From an uncultured Paracoccaceae bacterium (GTDB lineage: Bacteria; Pseudomonadota; Alphaproteobacteria; Rhodobacterales; Rhodobacteraceae): a DNA stretch of 64,000 bases. Where the stretch lies: positions 1 to 64,000 of the forward strand of contig CANMIX010000001.1 in NCBI GenBank assembly GCA_947497985.1, given 5' to 3'. A program made the translations under genes and the position numbers. How positions within the stretch are numbered: position 1 is the stretch's first letter; every line of letters starts with the position of its first letter. Shown piece after piece: positions 17,373-26,185 of the stretch. The notes under the pieces are model-generated. The model saw nothing but the letters and a program-made list of their open reading frames with translations. It ran no database searches and was not told the DNA's origin.

Positions 17373-18731
17373 TCACGCCCTATGGGCCCCGGTTATCATG
17401 TCCCGCACCCGCACCGCATAACGATCCGTCATGCCAGAGACAAAATCCCCCAGCGCATGCGCTGCCGAATAGTCATCAACAACCCCACGCAGATCCAAAT
17501 CAACCGCGCGGATCAGCTTGGCCCAATAGCCGTGCTCTTCTAAGAAACGTGTTTGATCCCAATCACAGGCGCGCAGATCCACAAAGAGATCGTGGAAATG
17601 GTCCAGAATGCTGTGCAACACCTGACGCCCCAAAACCTCAAGTTCGGTTTTGCGCCGCGCGACAAAGATGCGGGCGTTAGAAAGGTCTTTGAGCTGCTTG
17701 AATGCGCGCGCCTTGGACGAGACCTCCATCAGGCCGTCATTAAACTCACCCAGCATAATCGCGTCGTAGTTCTCAATAAAGGCGTCAACTGCGGCCTGTA
17801 TCGAGGAGCCAATCGCCATCGCACGCAACAAAGCAACACGGTCTTTTACACTCATATCTGAGGCACGGGTATCGTTTGGCTTGCCTGTGATCTGTTCCAA
17901 CAGGTCTGTCACGGTATCCCGGTCAAGATCCCCGACGGTCGCTGCATCCTCAATATCCAGAATACGATAGCAAATGTCATCCGAGGCTTCGACGAGGAAG
18001 GCCAATGGATGACGGCGCCACCAGCGGTTGCTCCCTTCGCCTTCTTGGGGCAGTCCCAATGCGTCTGCCACTTCAGCAAACAGCGCTTGTTCCCCGTGAA
18101 ACACCCCGAATTTCTTGAGCCCGACATAGTCCTGGCCATTTGCGGCCTTGGCTGCTGCGGTGCAGGGGTATTTGGCGAACGCACCCAATGTTGCATAGCT
18201 CAGGCGCATCCCGCCGTCGCGCTGTGCATGTTCCAGGCGCGATACAATTCGGAACCCCTGGGCATTGCCTTCAAAGGCTTCAAACTCGGCGTGATGTTCA
18301 GCCGAAATGCCGCCCGCTAGGCCGTGACCTGTCTTGAATTGCTTGGCAAACCACTCGCCAATGCTTTCCTCACCGGAATGACCGAAAGGCGGGTTGCCAA
18401 TGTCGTGTACCAAACACGCTGCCTGTACGACGCCTGCCATTTGGAACTGTTGCCCATCGCGCAGACGTCCCAAATCGACCAGCCGTTGGCCGACCTCCAT
18501 ACCTAGGGACCGTCCAACACTGGAGGTCTCCATCGAATGGATCATACGGTGATGCACATGGTCGTTGTCATACAGCGGATGTACCTGTGTCTTCTGGGCC
18601 AGACGGCGGAACGGCTCTGAAAACAGGATCCTGTCGTAGTCCTGCTGGTAAAACGGCCTTTGCGGCGCATGCGTGTAATCAGGTCGACACAGGCATCCCG
18701 CATTCAGCAAGCGATCCCACTCCATCACCAT
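17373..18731 (-). CDS. dgt: Deoxyguanosinetriphosphate triphosphohydrolase-like protein
   Basis: A 452-residue HD-domain protein of the dGTPase family, which removes triphosphate from dNTPs. The metal-binding HD motifs are visible in HHRMIHSMETSSVGRSLG near residue 61-78 and LVHDIGNPPFGHSGE near 112-126. FSEPFRRLAQKTQV near the N terminus is the family signature. The ATG at 18731 has AAGGAG with a six-base spacer. It is a single-gene unit or follows the TauE-type gene 10 bases upstream on the same strand. Substrate range in this subfamily is often broader than dGTP. Confidence 0.92.
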   Translation of the reverse strand: MVMEWDRLLNAGCLCRPDYTHAPQRPFYQQDYDRILFSEPFRRLAQKTQVHPLYDNDHVHHRMIHSMETSSVGRSLGMEVGQRLVDLGRLRDGQQFQMAGVVQAACLVHDIGNPPFGHSGEESIGEWFAKQFKTGHGLAGGISAEHHAEFEAFEGNAQGFRIVSRLEHAQRDGGMRLSYATLGAFAKYPCTAAAKAANGQDYVGLKKFGVFHGEQALFAEVADALGLPQEGEGSNRWWRRHPLAFLVEASDDICYRILDIEDAATVGDLDRDTVTDLLEQITGKPNDTRASDMSVKDRVALLRAMAIGSSIQAAVDAFIENYDAIMLGEFNDGLMEVSSKARAFKQLKDLSNARIFVARRKTELEVLGRQVLHSILDHFHDLFVDLRACDWDQTRFLEEHGYWAKLIRAVDLDLRGVVDDYSAAHALGDFVSGMTDRYAVRVRDMITGAHRA

Positions 18732-18741
18732 TGTTGTCTCC

Positions 18742-19512
18742 TTAAAATCCCATCAGCGCACGGCGGATCAGATTTGCCGATGCAATCAGCAAGACCCAAA
18801 GCGTGGCTTTCTTAAAGGCGGCCTGATCAATGCGGTCCTGCAACTTGCCACCAAACCACATACCAATCACCGCCGGCACAATCATCGCCACCGAAAAGGG
18901 CGCCGTCTCGGCCCGGACAACCCCCGATCCGATATGAGCAAACAGCAACGCAATTGCACCAAGCCCATAGATCACACCTTGGACCCGCATCTGTTCGGTT
19001 TTCTCGGTCCCCAGCGCGGTCAGATAAGCCACGGTCGGCGGGCCCCAGACACCGGACACACCGCCGATCAACCCGGCGAATGCTGCAACTGCAGCTTCGA
19101 CCCGGCGGTTGGTGTTTTTCAGCACAATGTTTTTCCCGGCAATCTGCATCAAAGCAAAGGCCATCACCGGCACGCCGATAATCAACAACAGCACCTCCTG
19201 CGGCAGAACCCGTACCAATTGGGCACTGATCAACAGGAAGAATAATCCAACCAAAAGGAATATCCGAAACCGCTTTATCGACTCGATTGCCGCAGATCGC
19301 CCCTGCCGCATCGCTTGCATTCCGTTGGTTATCAATGTCGGGAAAATCAACCCAGCAAGGGCGAGATCCGGCGAAATGAAAGAGCTGAGGCCTGAAATCA
19401 GGATCATCGGCAGGGCAAACCCCACCATGCCTTTTACGGTGCCTGCAACCAGCGCCACGCCAAAAGCAACAGCTAGGTGAGCCGGTGAAATGAAAGAGAA
19501 AACCATGTCCAT
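18742..19512 (-). CDS. Sulfite exporter TauE/SafE family permease
   Basis: A 256-residue integral membrane protein with about eight hydrophobic helices and the repeat-type TSUP signature VALVAGTVKGMVGFALPMIL near the N terminus and FAGLIGGVSGVWGPPTVAYL in the second half. TSUP proteins export or import small anions such as sulfite, sulfonates or sulfoacetate; the substrate here is unknown. The ATG at 19512 was chosen because GAGGG lies 5 bases upstream and the first helix follows at once; the open frame continues to 19662 through the intergenic region. It is divergent from mcd. Confidence 0.88.
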   Translation of the reverse strand: MDMVFSFISPAHLAVAFGVALVAGTVKGMVGFALPMILISGLSSFISPDLALAGLIFPTLITNGMQAMRQGRSAAIESIKRFRIFLLVGLFFLLISAQLVRVLPQEVLLLIIGVPVMAFALMQIAGKNIVLKNTNRRVEAAVAAFAGLIGGVSGVWGPPTVAYLTALGTEKTEQMRVQGVIYGLGAIALLFAHIGSGVVRAETAPFSVAMIVPAVIGMWFGGKLQDRIDQAAFKKATLWVLLIASANLIRRALMGF

Positions 19513-19601
19513 AAGACCCTCTGTACCACATTCAAATCCTGCTGCACGGGCAAAACGAAAAGGTAATTTTAAAACCAAGCAGGTCGTTTTTGTGAATTTT
19601 T

Positions 19602-19620
19602 GTTGCGCTGCAACTGCAAA
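19602..19620. promoter_or_regulatory. TTGC dyad upstream of mcd
   Basis: GTTGC-GCT-GCAAC at 19602-19614 is a perfect dyad and is directly followed by TGCAAA. It lies 40-60 bases before the mcd start. The half-sites resemble those before the hbd gene at 8.9 kb, so one acyl-CoA-responsive regulator could control both; this is inference. Confidence 0.4.
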
Positions 19621-19660
19621 ATGATTTACGTAAGAGGCCAGCCAAGAAAGGAACTGATTC

Positions 19661-21349
19661 ATGCCTCACGATGGACAGGACATCGCTATGACCCCGACTA
19701 TTCTGCCGGACTTGCTTCGCCTGACCGGAGCCACCATTGCGCCACTGGATGCCTTGCTGGATATCGCCAAAGAGACCGTGAAAGCACAGGTTACATCAGA
19801 TGGCCGCGTGTCAGGCGCCTTGGTTGAGGAAAATCAGTACGCCGCGCATGGTCTGTCGTGGCTGGCAACATATGTCTTTGCACTGCGCCAGATGCAGCGA
19901 TGGGCCCAAGCCCTCAAAGACGACGGAAAACTTGGTGAGATGGAGCAATTGCTGCATCAGATCGCATTTGGCGAATATTTGGCGCAGATCACCGGTGGCA
20001 TCCAAATGAACCAGGGTGAGATCGTTCGCCTGCAGGATCTGGGCTTGGATGCTACGGCTGTCGCAGCGCTGCAAACAGATGCGGTTCAGACTCTGATCCA
20101 ATCTGGCAACTCCCCTGCGGCACGCAGCCGATTGGTTGAATTGATCCAGGAACAGGGTCAGGCGGCAATCATGTTTGGCGCTTCTGGTTTGGAAGACGAG
20201 TTGGAAATGATCCGCGAGCAATTCCGCCGCTACGCGCAGGAAAAAGTCGAACCCTTTGCCCATGACTGGCACCTGAAGGATGAGCTGATCCCGATTGAGA
20301 TCATCGAAGAACTGGGGGAAATGGGTGTCTTTGGCCTGACGATCCCCGAAGAGTTTGGCGGCCTGGGCCTGTCCAAAGCCTCCATGTGTGTGGTCTCCGA
20401 AGAACTGTCGCGTGGCTATATCGGTGTCGGCTCACTGGGCACCCGGTCTGAGATTGCGGCTGAACTGATCCTGGCCGGTGGCACGGATGCGCAGAAGGAA
20501 AACTGGCTGCCGCGTCTGGCCAGTGCCGAGATCCTGCCAACTGCGGTTTTCACCGAACCCAACACCGGCTCGGACCTTGGCAGCCTGCGCACACGCGCGG
20601 TGAAAAATGACGACGGCGACTATGAGATCACAGGCAACAAGACCTGGATCACCCATGCGGCGCGGACCCATGTAATGACCTTGCTGGCGCGCACCAACCC
20701 AGAGACTGACAACCACAAAGGTCTGTCGATGTTCCTGGCCGAAAAGACGCCCGGCACCGACGAAGATCCCTTCCCCACGCCTGGTATGACCGGTGGCGAG
20801 ATCGAAGTGCTCGGCTATCGCGGTATGAAAGAATACGAGCTGGGCTTTGACGGCTTCCACGTCAAAGGTGAGAACCTGCTGGGCGGCGAAGAGGGCAAAG
20901 GCTTCAAACAGCTGATGGAAACCTTTGAAAGCGCCCGCATCCAGACCGCAGCGCGCGCCATTGGCGTGGCCCAATCGGCGCTGGATATCTCGCTGCAATA
21001 TGCCGAGGAGCGCAAACAATTTGGCAAAAGCCTGATCAACTTCCCCCGCGTGTCGTCGAAGATCGCAATGATGGCAGTCGAGATCATGGTCGCGCGTCAG
21101 CTGACCTATTTCTCGGCCTGGGAAAAAGACAACGACCGCCGTTGCGACCTTGAGGCCGGGATGGCCAAGCTTCTGGGCGCACGGGTCGCTTGGGCGGCGG
21201 CTGACAATGGTCTGCAAATCCACGGCGGCAACGGTTTCGCACTGGAATACAAAATCTCACGCGTGCTTTGCGATGCCCGCATCCTCAATATTTTTGAAGG
21301 TGCCGCTGAAATTCAAGCCCAGGTGATTGCACGTCGCCTGCTGGCCTAA
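19661..21349 (+). CDS. mcd: (2S)-methylsuccinyl-CoA dehydrogenase
   Basis: A 562-residue flavin acyl-CoA dehydrogenase. The core (about residues 175-562) has FTEPNTGSDLGSLRT, GNKTWITHAA, the helical domain with QYAEERKQFGKS, and catalytic Glu546 in NIFEGAAEIQ. An N-terminal extension of about 170 residues distinguishes Mcd of the ethylmalonyl-CoA pathway from ordinary acyl-CoA dehydrogenases of about 390 residues. It oxidises methylsuccinyl-CoA to mesaconyl-CoA and passes electrons to ETF (etfBA at 6-8 kb). AAAGGA about 10 bases upstream supports the ATG at 19661; an ATG nine codons later is possible. Confidence 0.9.
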   Translation: MPHDGQDIAMTPTILPDLLRLTGATIAPLDALLDIAKETVKAQVTSDGRVSGALVEENQYAAHGLSWLATYVFALRQMQRWAQALKDDGKLGEMEQLLHQIAFGEYLAQITGGIQMNQGEIVRLQDLGLDATAVAALQTDAVQTLIQSGNSPAARSRLVELIQEQGQAAIMFGASGLEDELEMIREQFRRYAQEKVEPFAHDWHLKDELIPIEIIEELGEMGVFGLTIPEEFGGLGLSKASMCVVSEELSRGYIGVGSLGTRSEIAAELILAGGTDAQKENWLPRLASAEILPTAVFTEPNTGSDLGSLRTRAVKNDDGDYEITGNKTWITHAARTHVMTLLARTNPETDNHKGLSMFLAEKTPGTDEDPFPTPGMTGGEIEVLGYRGMKEYELGFDGFHVKGENLLGGEEGKGFKQLMETFESARIQTAARAIGVAQSALDISLQYAEERKQFGKSLINFPRVSSKIAMMAVEIMVARQLTYFSAWEKDNDRRCDLEAGMAKLLGARVAWAAADNGLQIHGGNGFALEYKISRVLCDARILNIFEGAAEIQAQVIARRLLA

Positions 21350-21372
21350 TCCCGAAATAACTCCCCGACTTA

Positions 21373-21407
21373 TGCCCGGCCTGCTTTGCAGCGCCGGGCA
21401 TTTTTTT
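21373..21407 (+). terminator. Intrinsic terminator of mcd
   Basis: TGCCCGGC pairs with GCCGGGCA, the inner CTGC/GCAG extends the stem, and seven T residues follow, 24 bases after the mcd stop. Confidence 0.92.
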
Positions 21408-21462
21408 GCCGTGCTTTCACATGTGATCGCATCTTGATCGGCAAAAGTGGTAAATCAAAACA

Positions 21463-22158
21463 ATGACTCGTCTTATTGGCATCTTCTTGATTTCCATCAG
21501 CGCACTGGCGGCCTGTGCAGAGACTGCGACGCAGCAGCCGGACGCGCGTATTTTGGTCATTGGTGATTCCATGCTGGCTTGGCATGCCGTCTCTGGGCGT
21601 GCTGTTCCCGATGTCATTGAAATGGAATTGGATGAACCGGTGATCAACCGGGCCACAACTGCGGCGCGGATGATCTACAAGCTGCCAATTTCAGGGGCTG
21701 CGGGTTTGAACATACCAAAACAATATCGCGCCGGTGACTGGGATTGGGTCATTGTAAACGGTGGGGGCAACGATCTGTGGCTGGGCTGCGGTTGTCACAA
21801 ATGCGACCGCAAGCTGGACCGGCTGATCAGCGCGGATGGCGCGACTGGGGCTATCCCGGACCTGCTGCTAGACCTTCGCGCAACTGAGGCTCAGGTGATT
21901 TTCACCGGTTATTTGCGCAGCCCGGGCCGCAGTTCCCCGATTGAGGCCTGCGCCGATGAAGGCGACGCGTTGGAAGCACGGGTTGCAGCTTTTGCCAAAG
22001 ATCACCCGGGCGTCCATTTCGTGTCGATGACCGATATTGTGCCAGACAACGATCTGAGCTTTCATGCGCTGGACCGCATTCACCCCTCCATCAAAGGCAG
22101 CCGCGCCATTGGGAAGCGGCTCGCCACGTTCATTCAGGACAACAGGCCCACACCATGA
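21463..22158 (+). CDS. SGNH/GDSL hydrolase-type lipoprotein
   Basis: A 231-residue protein with a lipoprotein signal ending in ALAAC (Cys18). SGNH family blocks are visible: GDSM with Ser36, an NGGGNDLWL block near residue 105, and DRIHPS near the C terminus for the Asp-His pair. Such enzymes hydrolyse esters, often on envelope polymers or lipids; no substrate can be named. A CGCHKC cluster directly after the GGGND block is unusual. Its TGA overlaps the ATG of the META-domain gene (ATGA). Confidence 0.82.
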   Translation: MTRLIGIFLISISALAACAETATQQPDARILVIGDSMLAWHAVSGRAVPDVIEMELDEPVINRATTAARMIYKLPISGAAGLNIPKQYRAGDWDWVIVNGGGNDLWLGCGCHKCDRKLDRLISADGATGAIPDLLLDLRATEAQVIFTGYLRSPGRSSPIEACADEGDALEARVAAFAKDHPGVHFVSMTDIVPDNDLSFHALDRIHPSIKGSRAIGKRLATFIQDNRPTP

Positions 22159-22550
22159 AATTGCTTATTCCGTTTCTGATCGCAACCGTGGCCTTAAGCG
22201 CCTGCAGAGGCGACGAAACAATTGCAGCCTATGGCGCAGAAGCGGTCACCTGGGTGCTGGCCGAGGTTGACGGGACAGATCCCGATACGTCACTAACGCT
22301 GCAATTTGGTGAAGACGGGCTGGTGTCAGGATCGGCGCCCTGCAATCGCTTCAGCGCCCAGAACACGGCCCCTTATCCCTGGTTCACCTTAACGCCAATT
22401 GCGGCCACCAAACGCGCCTGCCCTGACCTTGCCCAAGAACAGCAGTTTTTGACCCTGCTGCAATCTATGACCCAGTCAGAGATTTCTGGAACCGTTTTGA
22501 TCCTTCGAACGGAGGATAGGCGCGAAATGTTGTTCAGGGCCGAGGATTAA
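22155..22550 (+). CDS. META (HslJ-like) domain lipoprotein
   Basis: A 131-residue protein with a lipoprotein signal ending in LSAC (Cys17). The META domain shows [12 protein letters not shown] and the [15 protein letters not shown] block, with the two conserved cysteines. HslJ-type proteins are outer-membrane associated and linked to stress or novobiocin resistance in E. coli; function here is unproven. It is coupled to the SGNH gene by a four-base overlap, and its 3' end overlaps convergent recO by 17 bases. Confidence 0.85.
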   Translation: MKLLIPFLIATVALSACRGDETIAAYGAEAVTWVLAEVDGTDPDTSLTLQFGEDGLVSGSAPCNRFSAQNTAPYPWFTLTPIAATKRACPDLAQEQQFLTLLQSMTQSEISGTVLILRTEDRREMLFRAED

Positions 22551-23259
22551 GTGCGTTCAAAAATCGACTGCGCGCATCGGGCATTGGACGGTTCCCCAAG
22601 CTGGGCGCCAGATGGTTTTGCAGGAAATGCCCCGTTGTGTGCAGCGCCTGCTTAATCTCTTCTGGATTGCCATCCCCCACCCCGCGCAATACAGGCGGCA
22701 GGGGCAGCAGCCGATCCGCCCATTCTCCGGCCCCCTTGCGGGAGACGGCGCGGCCGGATTTTGGCGAAACATAGATCAGATCCTGCGTCACCCCGGTGAC
22801 CGCACAAGCGCTGAGATCGAGCGCAAAGCCCATCTCTTCCAGTATCTGCATCTCCCATTTGACATAGGCCAAAGGCCAGACCTCGGGATGTTCGAGCAGA
22901 TCCAACAGGAATTCGGTGTTTTCATAAAGATCTGCGTGTGCTTCACGATCTGGCAGGCAAAACGCCAACAGCGCACAGACGGTATTAAGCCCCGCCAAAG
23001 CGACGCGATCCGAAATCGCAGTATAAGTGCGCGATCGCAATGGTTCGACGGAATAGCTGCCCAACTGATCTGACAGCCGTGCCCGCCACGTCAGATCCAA
23101 CTGCGCCCCCGGCTGCAGCACAGGTCCAAGCCTGCGCCCGGCCCCGCCGCGCACGATACCCGCATGGCGACCGTGCGCCTTTGTAAAGACATCTATAATG
23201 ACCGAGGTTTCCCCGTGACGTCGCAGGCTGAGCAATATTCCCTGGTCACGCCACTCCAT
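22534..23259 (-). CDS. recO: DNA repair protein RecO
   Basis: A 241-residue recombination mediator that helps load RecA on SSB-coated single-stranded DNA with RecR. The OB-fold N terminus reads [21 protein letters not shown], followed by [13 protein letters not shown], and the helical C-terminal domain holds [14 protein letters not shown] and [18 protein letters not shown]. The zinc-cysteine set of some RecO proteins is not complete here. It starts three bases after the stop of the DUF1491 gene and is downstream of era, the order usual in alphaproteobacteria. Confidence 0.94.
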   Translation of the reverse strand: MEWRDQGILLSLRRHGETSVIIDVFTKAHGRHAGIVRGGAGRRLGPVLQPGAQLDLTWRARLSDQLGSYSVEPLRSRTYTAISDRVALAGLNTVCALLAFCLPDREAHADLYENTEFLLDLLEHPEVWPLAYVKWEMQILEEMGFALDLSACAVTGVTQDLIYVSPKSGRAVSRKGAGEWADRLLPLPPVLRGVGDGNPEEIKQALHTTGHFLQNHLAPSLGNRPMPDARSRFLNALNPRP

Positions 23260-23262
23260 GGG

Positions 23263-23592
23263 TTACTCCAACCCCGGTTCATCCAGCAAATGGCGCCCCT
23301 GGCGGTCTTCGACCTCGATCACCCAAAGGTCGGGATCAAAGTCCTGCTGGCGGCGAATGGATGTATCCACGTCGGCCTCGTCGCCCTTTGCCAATTCGTC
23401 CCATTTGCGGTTGCCGCTCATCAAATCATAGGTGCGGTGAAAGGCCTGCGCTTGACCGTCCAATGTGTTCAACTTGACCAGAACCGCGCCAGCGGTGTCA
23501 TCCCCATGTGCGGTGACAAAGGCTGGAATGTCCTGGAACCGCAAGCGCGCCAGATAGGCCTGCACCCAGAATTCAGCGGTAAGACGGGCCAT
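23263..23592 (-). CDS. DUF1491 family protein
   Basis: A 109-residue protein of the DUF1491 family, found next to era and recO in alphaproteobacteria and without a known function. Conserved parts are the start MARLTAEFWVQAYLARL, the GDDTAGAVLVKLN strand and the C-terminal FDPDLWVIEVEDRQGRHLL. The internal ATG at 23592 gives the family N terminus. It lies between era (93 bases upstream) and recO (3 bases downstream). Confidence 0.88.
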   Translation of the reverse strand: MARLTAEFWVQAYLARLRFQDIPAFVTAHGDDTAGAVLVKLNTLDGQAQAFHRTYDLMSGNRKWDELAKGDEADVDTSIRRQQDFDPDLWVIEVEDRQGRHLLDEPGLE

Positions 23593-23685
23593 TCGGCATC
23601 CTTTGTCTGGTATCACAAACGCCGCGCTGGCAAAAAAACGGCGGGAGTATTTTGGAAAAGATGAAAGACCGGCAGCGCGATTTCG

Positions 23686-24591
23686 TCAATTGCCGTCTTT
23701 GAAATCGAGCCCCATCTCGGAATACCGCTCAGATTCTTCCAACCAGTTCGGGCGCACTTTGATTTGCAGGAACAGGTGGATCTTGCGGCCCATAAACTCT
23801 TCCAGCTCGGCGCGGGCGGCCTGACTGATCGCTTTGATCGTCTCACCCCGTTTGCCAAGCACGATTCCTTTGTGCCCGTCACGCACCACATAGATGACCT
23901 GATCAACCTTGGCGGAGCCGTCTTTGCGCTCTTCCCAGTTTTCGGTCTCTACCGTCAGCTGATAGGGCAGTTCCTGATGCAGGCGCAGGGTCAATTTTTC
24001 GCGGGTCATCTCTGCGGCGATCATGCGCATGGGCAGGTCGGCGATCTGGTCTTCAGGGTAGAGCCACGGCCCCTCGGGCAATTGCCCCGCCAACCATTTG
24101 CGCAGCGCATCAACGCCGTGGCCGCGTTCTGCCGAGATCATAAAGGTTTCGGCAAAATCGTAGCGTTCATTCAGGTCTTTGGTCAGGGTGAGCAAGACCG
24201 GCGCTTCGACCTTGTCGATCTTGTTGATGGCCAAGGCAACGGTGCGACCTTTGCCGATTTCCTGCAGACCTTCCAGGATCCGTTCGACCCCTTCGCTGAT
24301 CCCACGGTGGGCTTCGACCATCAGGACAACAACATCCGCATCGGCAGCGCCGCCCCAGGCGGCTGCAACCATCGCGCGGTCCAACCGGCGGCGTGGTTTA
24401 AACAGGCCAGGCGTGTCGACAAACACCAGCTGCGCCTCACCTTCCAGCGCGACCCCCCGAATACGGGCGCGGGTGGTCTGCACCTTATGCGTCACAATCG
24501 AAACCTTCGCCCCCACCATCAGATTGGTGAGCGTGGATTTCCCGGCGTTTGGTTCGCCTATCAGGGCAACAAAGCCCGCGCGTGTGGTCAT
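23686..24591 (-). CDS. era: GTPase Era
   Basis: The 301-residue GTPase binds 16S rRNA and helps mature the 30S subunit. G1 GEPNAGKST is at residues 12-20, G3 is DTPGLF, G4 is NKID, and the C-terminal KH domain contains GHKGIVLGKRGETIK. The ATG at 24591 gives MTTRAGFVALIGEPN, the normal start; the open frame continues upstream without conservation. Normally era directly follows rnc; here a divergent multicopper oxidase gene lies between them, so era needs its own promoter. Confidence 0.96.
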   Translation of the reverse strand: MTTRAGFVALIGEPNAGKSTLTNLMVGAKVSIVTHKVQTTRARIRGVALEGEAQLVFVDTPGLFKPRRRLDRAMVAAAWGGAADADVVVLMVEAHRGISEGVERILEGLQEIGKGRTVALAINKIDKVEAPVLLTLTKDLNERYDFAETFMISAERGHGVDALRKWLAGQLPEGPWLYPEDQIADLPMRMIAAEMTREKLTLRLHQELPYQLTVETENWEERKDGSAKVDQVIYVVRDGHKGIVLGKRGETIKAISQAARAELEEFMGRKIHLFLQIKVRPNWLEESERYSEMGLDFKDGN

Positions 24592-24668
24592 GGTGGTGTC
24601 GATCCTGTGTGAAGCGGTGCAGCCATACAAGAGATTGCATTTCGGGACCAGAGGGCATTTCAAAAGCG

Positions 24669-24721
24669 ACTATGGACCTGCGACCCCATGTTCCATAGTC
24701 ACCGACGCAGCACTCGGTGAC
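24669..24721. promoter_or_regulatory. Two adjoining inverted repeats between era and the multicopper oxidase gene
   Basis: ACTATGGA (24669-24676) pairs with TCCATAGT (24692-24699), and GTCACCGA (24698-24705) pairs with TCGGTGAC (24714-24721). Both have perfect eight-base arms and they share two bases. They lie 59 bases before the oxidase ATG in the divergent promoter region. A metal- or stress-responsive regulator site is possible; the second dyad does not match a classical CueR box that I can recognise. Confidence 0.5.
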
Positions 24722-24779
24722 AAGGGTGCATTCTTGTCCGGGTAAATGGACCCCTCGTTGCAACGTGAGGAGACGGCAA

Positions 24780-26174
24780 ATGAAACGTCGCGATTTTCTT
24801 ATGGCAAGCGGTGCCGCGGTTGCTGGACTGTCCGGCGCATCGCTGACAGCGCGCGACCTTTGGGCCGCAGAGCCGGCATCGCATGATCTCCGTATCCAGC
24901 CTGCCACCTATGCGTTCCGGGACACGCCAACACAGGGCCTCATCAGCCTCAGCCCGGATGCGCCGCCACCAGTTCTGCGCGGCAAGCGCGGAGAGGCCAT
25001 GCGGCTTGCGGTGCACAACACCACCCCGGACTACACCGCGATGCATTGGCACGGGCTGCGTATTCCCAATGGCATGGACGGGGTGCCCTATCTGACCCAA
25101 ATGCCCATCGGTGAAGGAGAGACGTTTGTCTATGAATTCACTCCGCCCGATGCGGGCACCTATTGGTATCACCCACATTGCATGACCATGTCACAGATGG
25201 CGCATGGGCTGACCGGGGTTATGGTGATCGACGAAGATGACGATCCCGGGTTCGACAGCGAAAGCGTGATTAACCTGCGCGATTTCAGGCTGCAGGATGA
25301 TGGTCGTTTTTTACCCTATTACACCGCACGGGGCGCTGCGCGGGGCGGCACCCATGGAAATGTGCTGACGGCCAATTGGCAACAAGGGCCGATCTATGAC
25401 CATGGGTCCGGCACGTTGGTCCGCCTGCGCGTTGTCAACACCGACACCACCCGGATCTACCGGCTGCATCTGGGCGACGCCCTTGTCCGGATCATCGCTT
25501 GGGACGGACATCCGGTTGACCAAGATCTTCCATTGCCAACCAAGGACGTGCCCATGCTGGTCGGCCCCGGTCAGCGGGTCGATTTCGCGGTTCAGATGCC
25601 AGAGCATGAGGGACAAGTTGTCGAATTAACCGCAGAGCTGCCTGGGCGACGCACGCAGGTGATGGCGACATTGCGCAGTCTGGGGGCAACTTCTGCACGC
25701 AGCCTTGCCGCGCTGCGCCCACTGGCAAAAAACCCACTGGCAATTCCTGACCTCGACACGGCTGAACTGCATGAGTTTGTCTTTGGCTGGACGCCCGAGG
25801 GCGGGGTTCCCAATGATGGCTATTGCGGCTCGCTTGGCTATAGCTTCTGGTCCATCAACCGCACCCCTTGGGCGGGCGACGCGGCAGAAGGCACCGGACC
25901 ATTGGCGACATTGGAACGCGGTAAAAGCTATGTATTACGGCTGCGCAACGAGAGCCCAAACCTGCATCCGATCCACCTGCATGGGCTCGCCTTTGTGCCG
26001 CTGCGATCAAATCTGCGCACACTGCCCCAGCTTTGGACGGACACAGCATTGCTGCTCAAGGATGAGATTATTGAAATCGCCCTAGTGGCGGATAACCCAG
26101 GCGATTGGGCGTTCCATTGCCACGTGATCGAGCATCAAAAAACCGGGCTCGCTGGTTATCTCCGCGTCACTTAG
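24780..26174 (+). CDS. Multicopper oxidase (laccase-like), Tat-exported
   Basis: A 464-residue periplasmic copper oxidase. The twin-arginine signal MKRRDFLMASGAAVAG opens the protein. All four copper motifs are present: HWHG (89-92), HPH (131-133), HPIHLHG (396-402) and HCHVIEHQKTGL (446-457); Leu457 takes the axial type 1 position where CueO and CotA have Met. No Met-rich CueO insert is seen. GTGAGGAG sits 8 bases before the ATG at 24780. It may oxidise cuprous copper, phenols or metals. It lies on the opposite strand between era and rnc, otherwise neighbours. Confidence 0.93.
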   Translation: MKRRDFLMASGAAVAGLSGASLTARDLWAAEPASHDLRIQPATYAFRDTPTQGLISLSPDAPPPVLRGKRGEAMRLAVHNTTPDYTAMHWHGLRIPNGMDGVPYLTQMPIGEGETFVYEFTPPDAGTYWYHPHCMTMSQMAHGLTGVMVIDEDDDPGFDSESVINLRDFRLQDDGRFLPYYTARGAARGGTHGNVLTANWQQGPIYDHGSGTLVRLRVVNTDTTRIYRLHLGDALVRIIAWDGHPVDQDLPLPTKDVPMLVGPGQRVDFAVQMPEHEGQVVELTAELPGRRTQVMATLRSLGATSARSLAALRPLAKNPLAIPDLDTAELHEFVFGWTPEGGVPNDGYCGSLGYSFWSINRTPWAGDAAEGTGPLATLERGKSYVLRLRNESPNLHPIHLHGLAFVPLRSNLRTLPQLWTDTALLLKDEIIEIALVADNPGDWAFHCHVIEHQKTGLAGYLRVT

Positions 26175-26185
26175 AGCCGCGGAAA

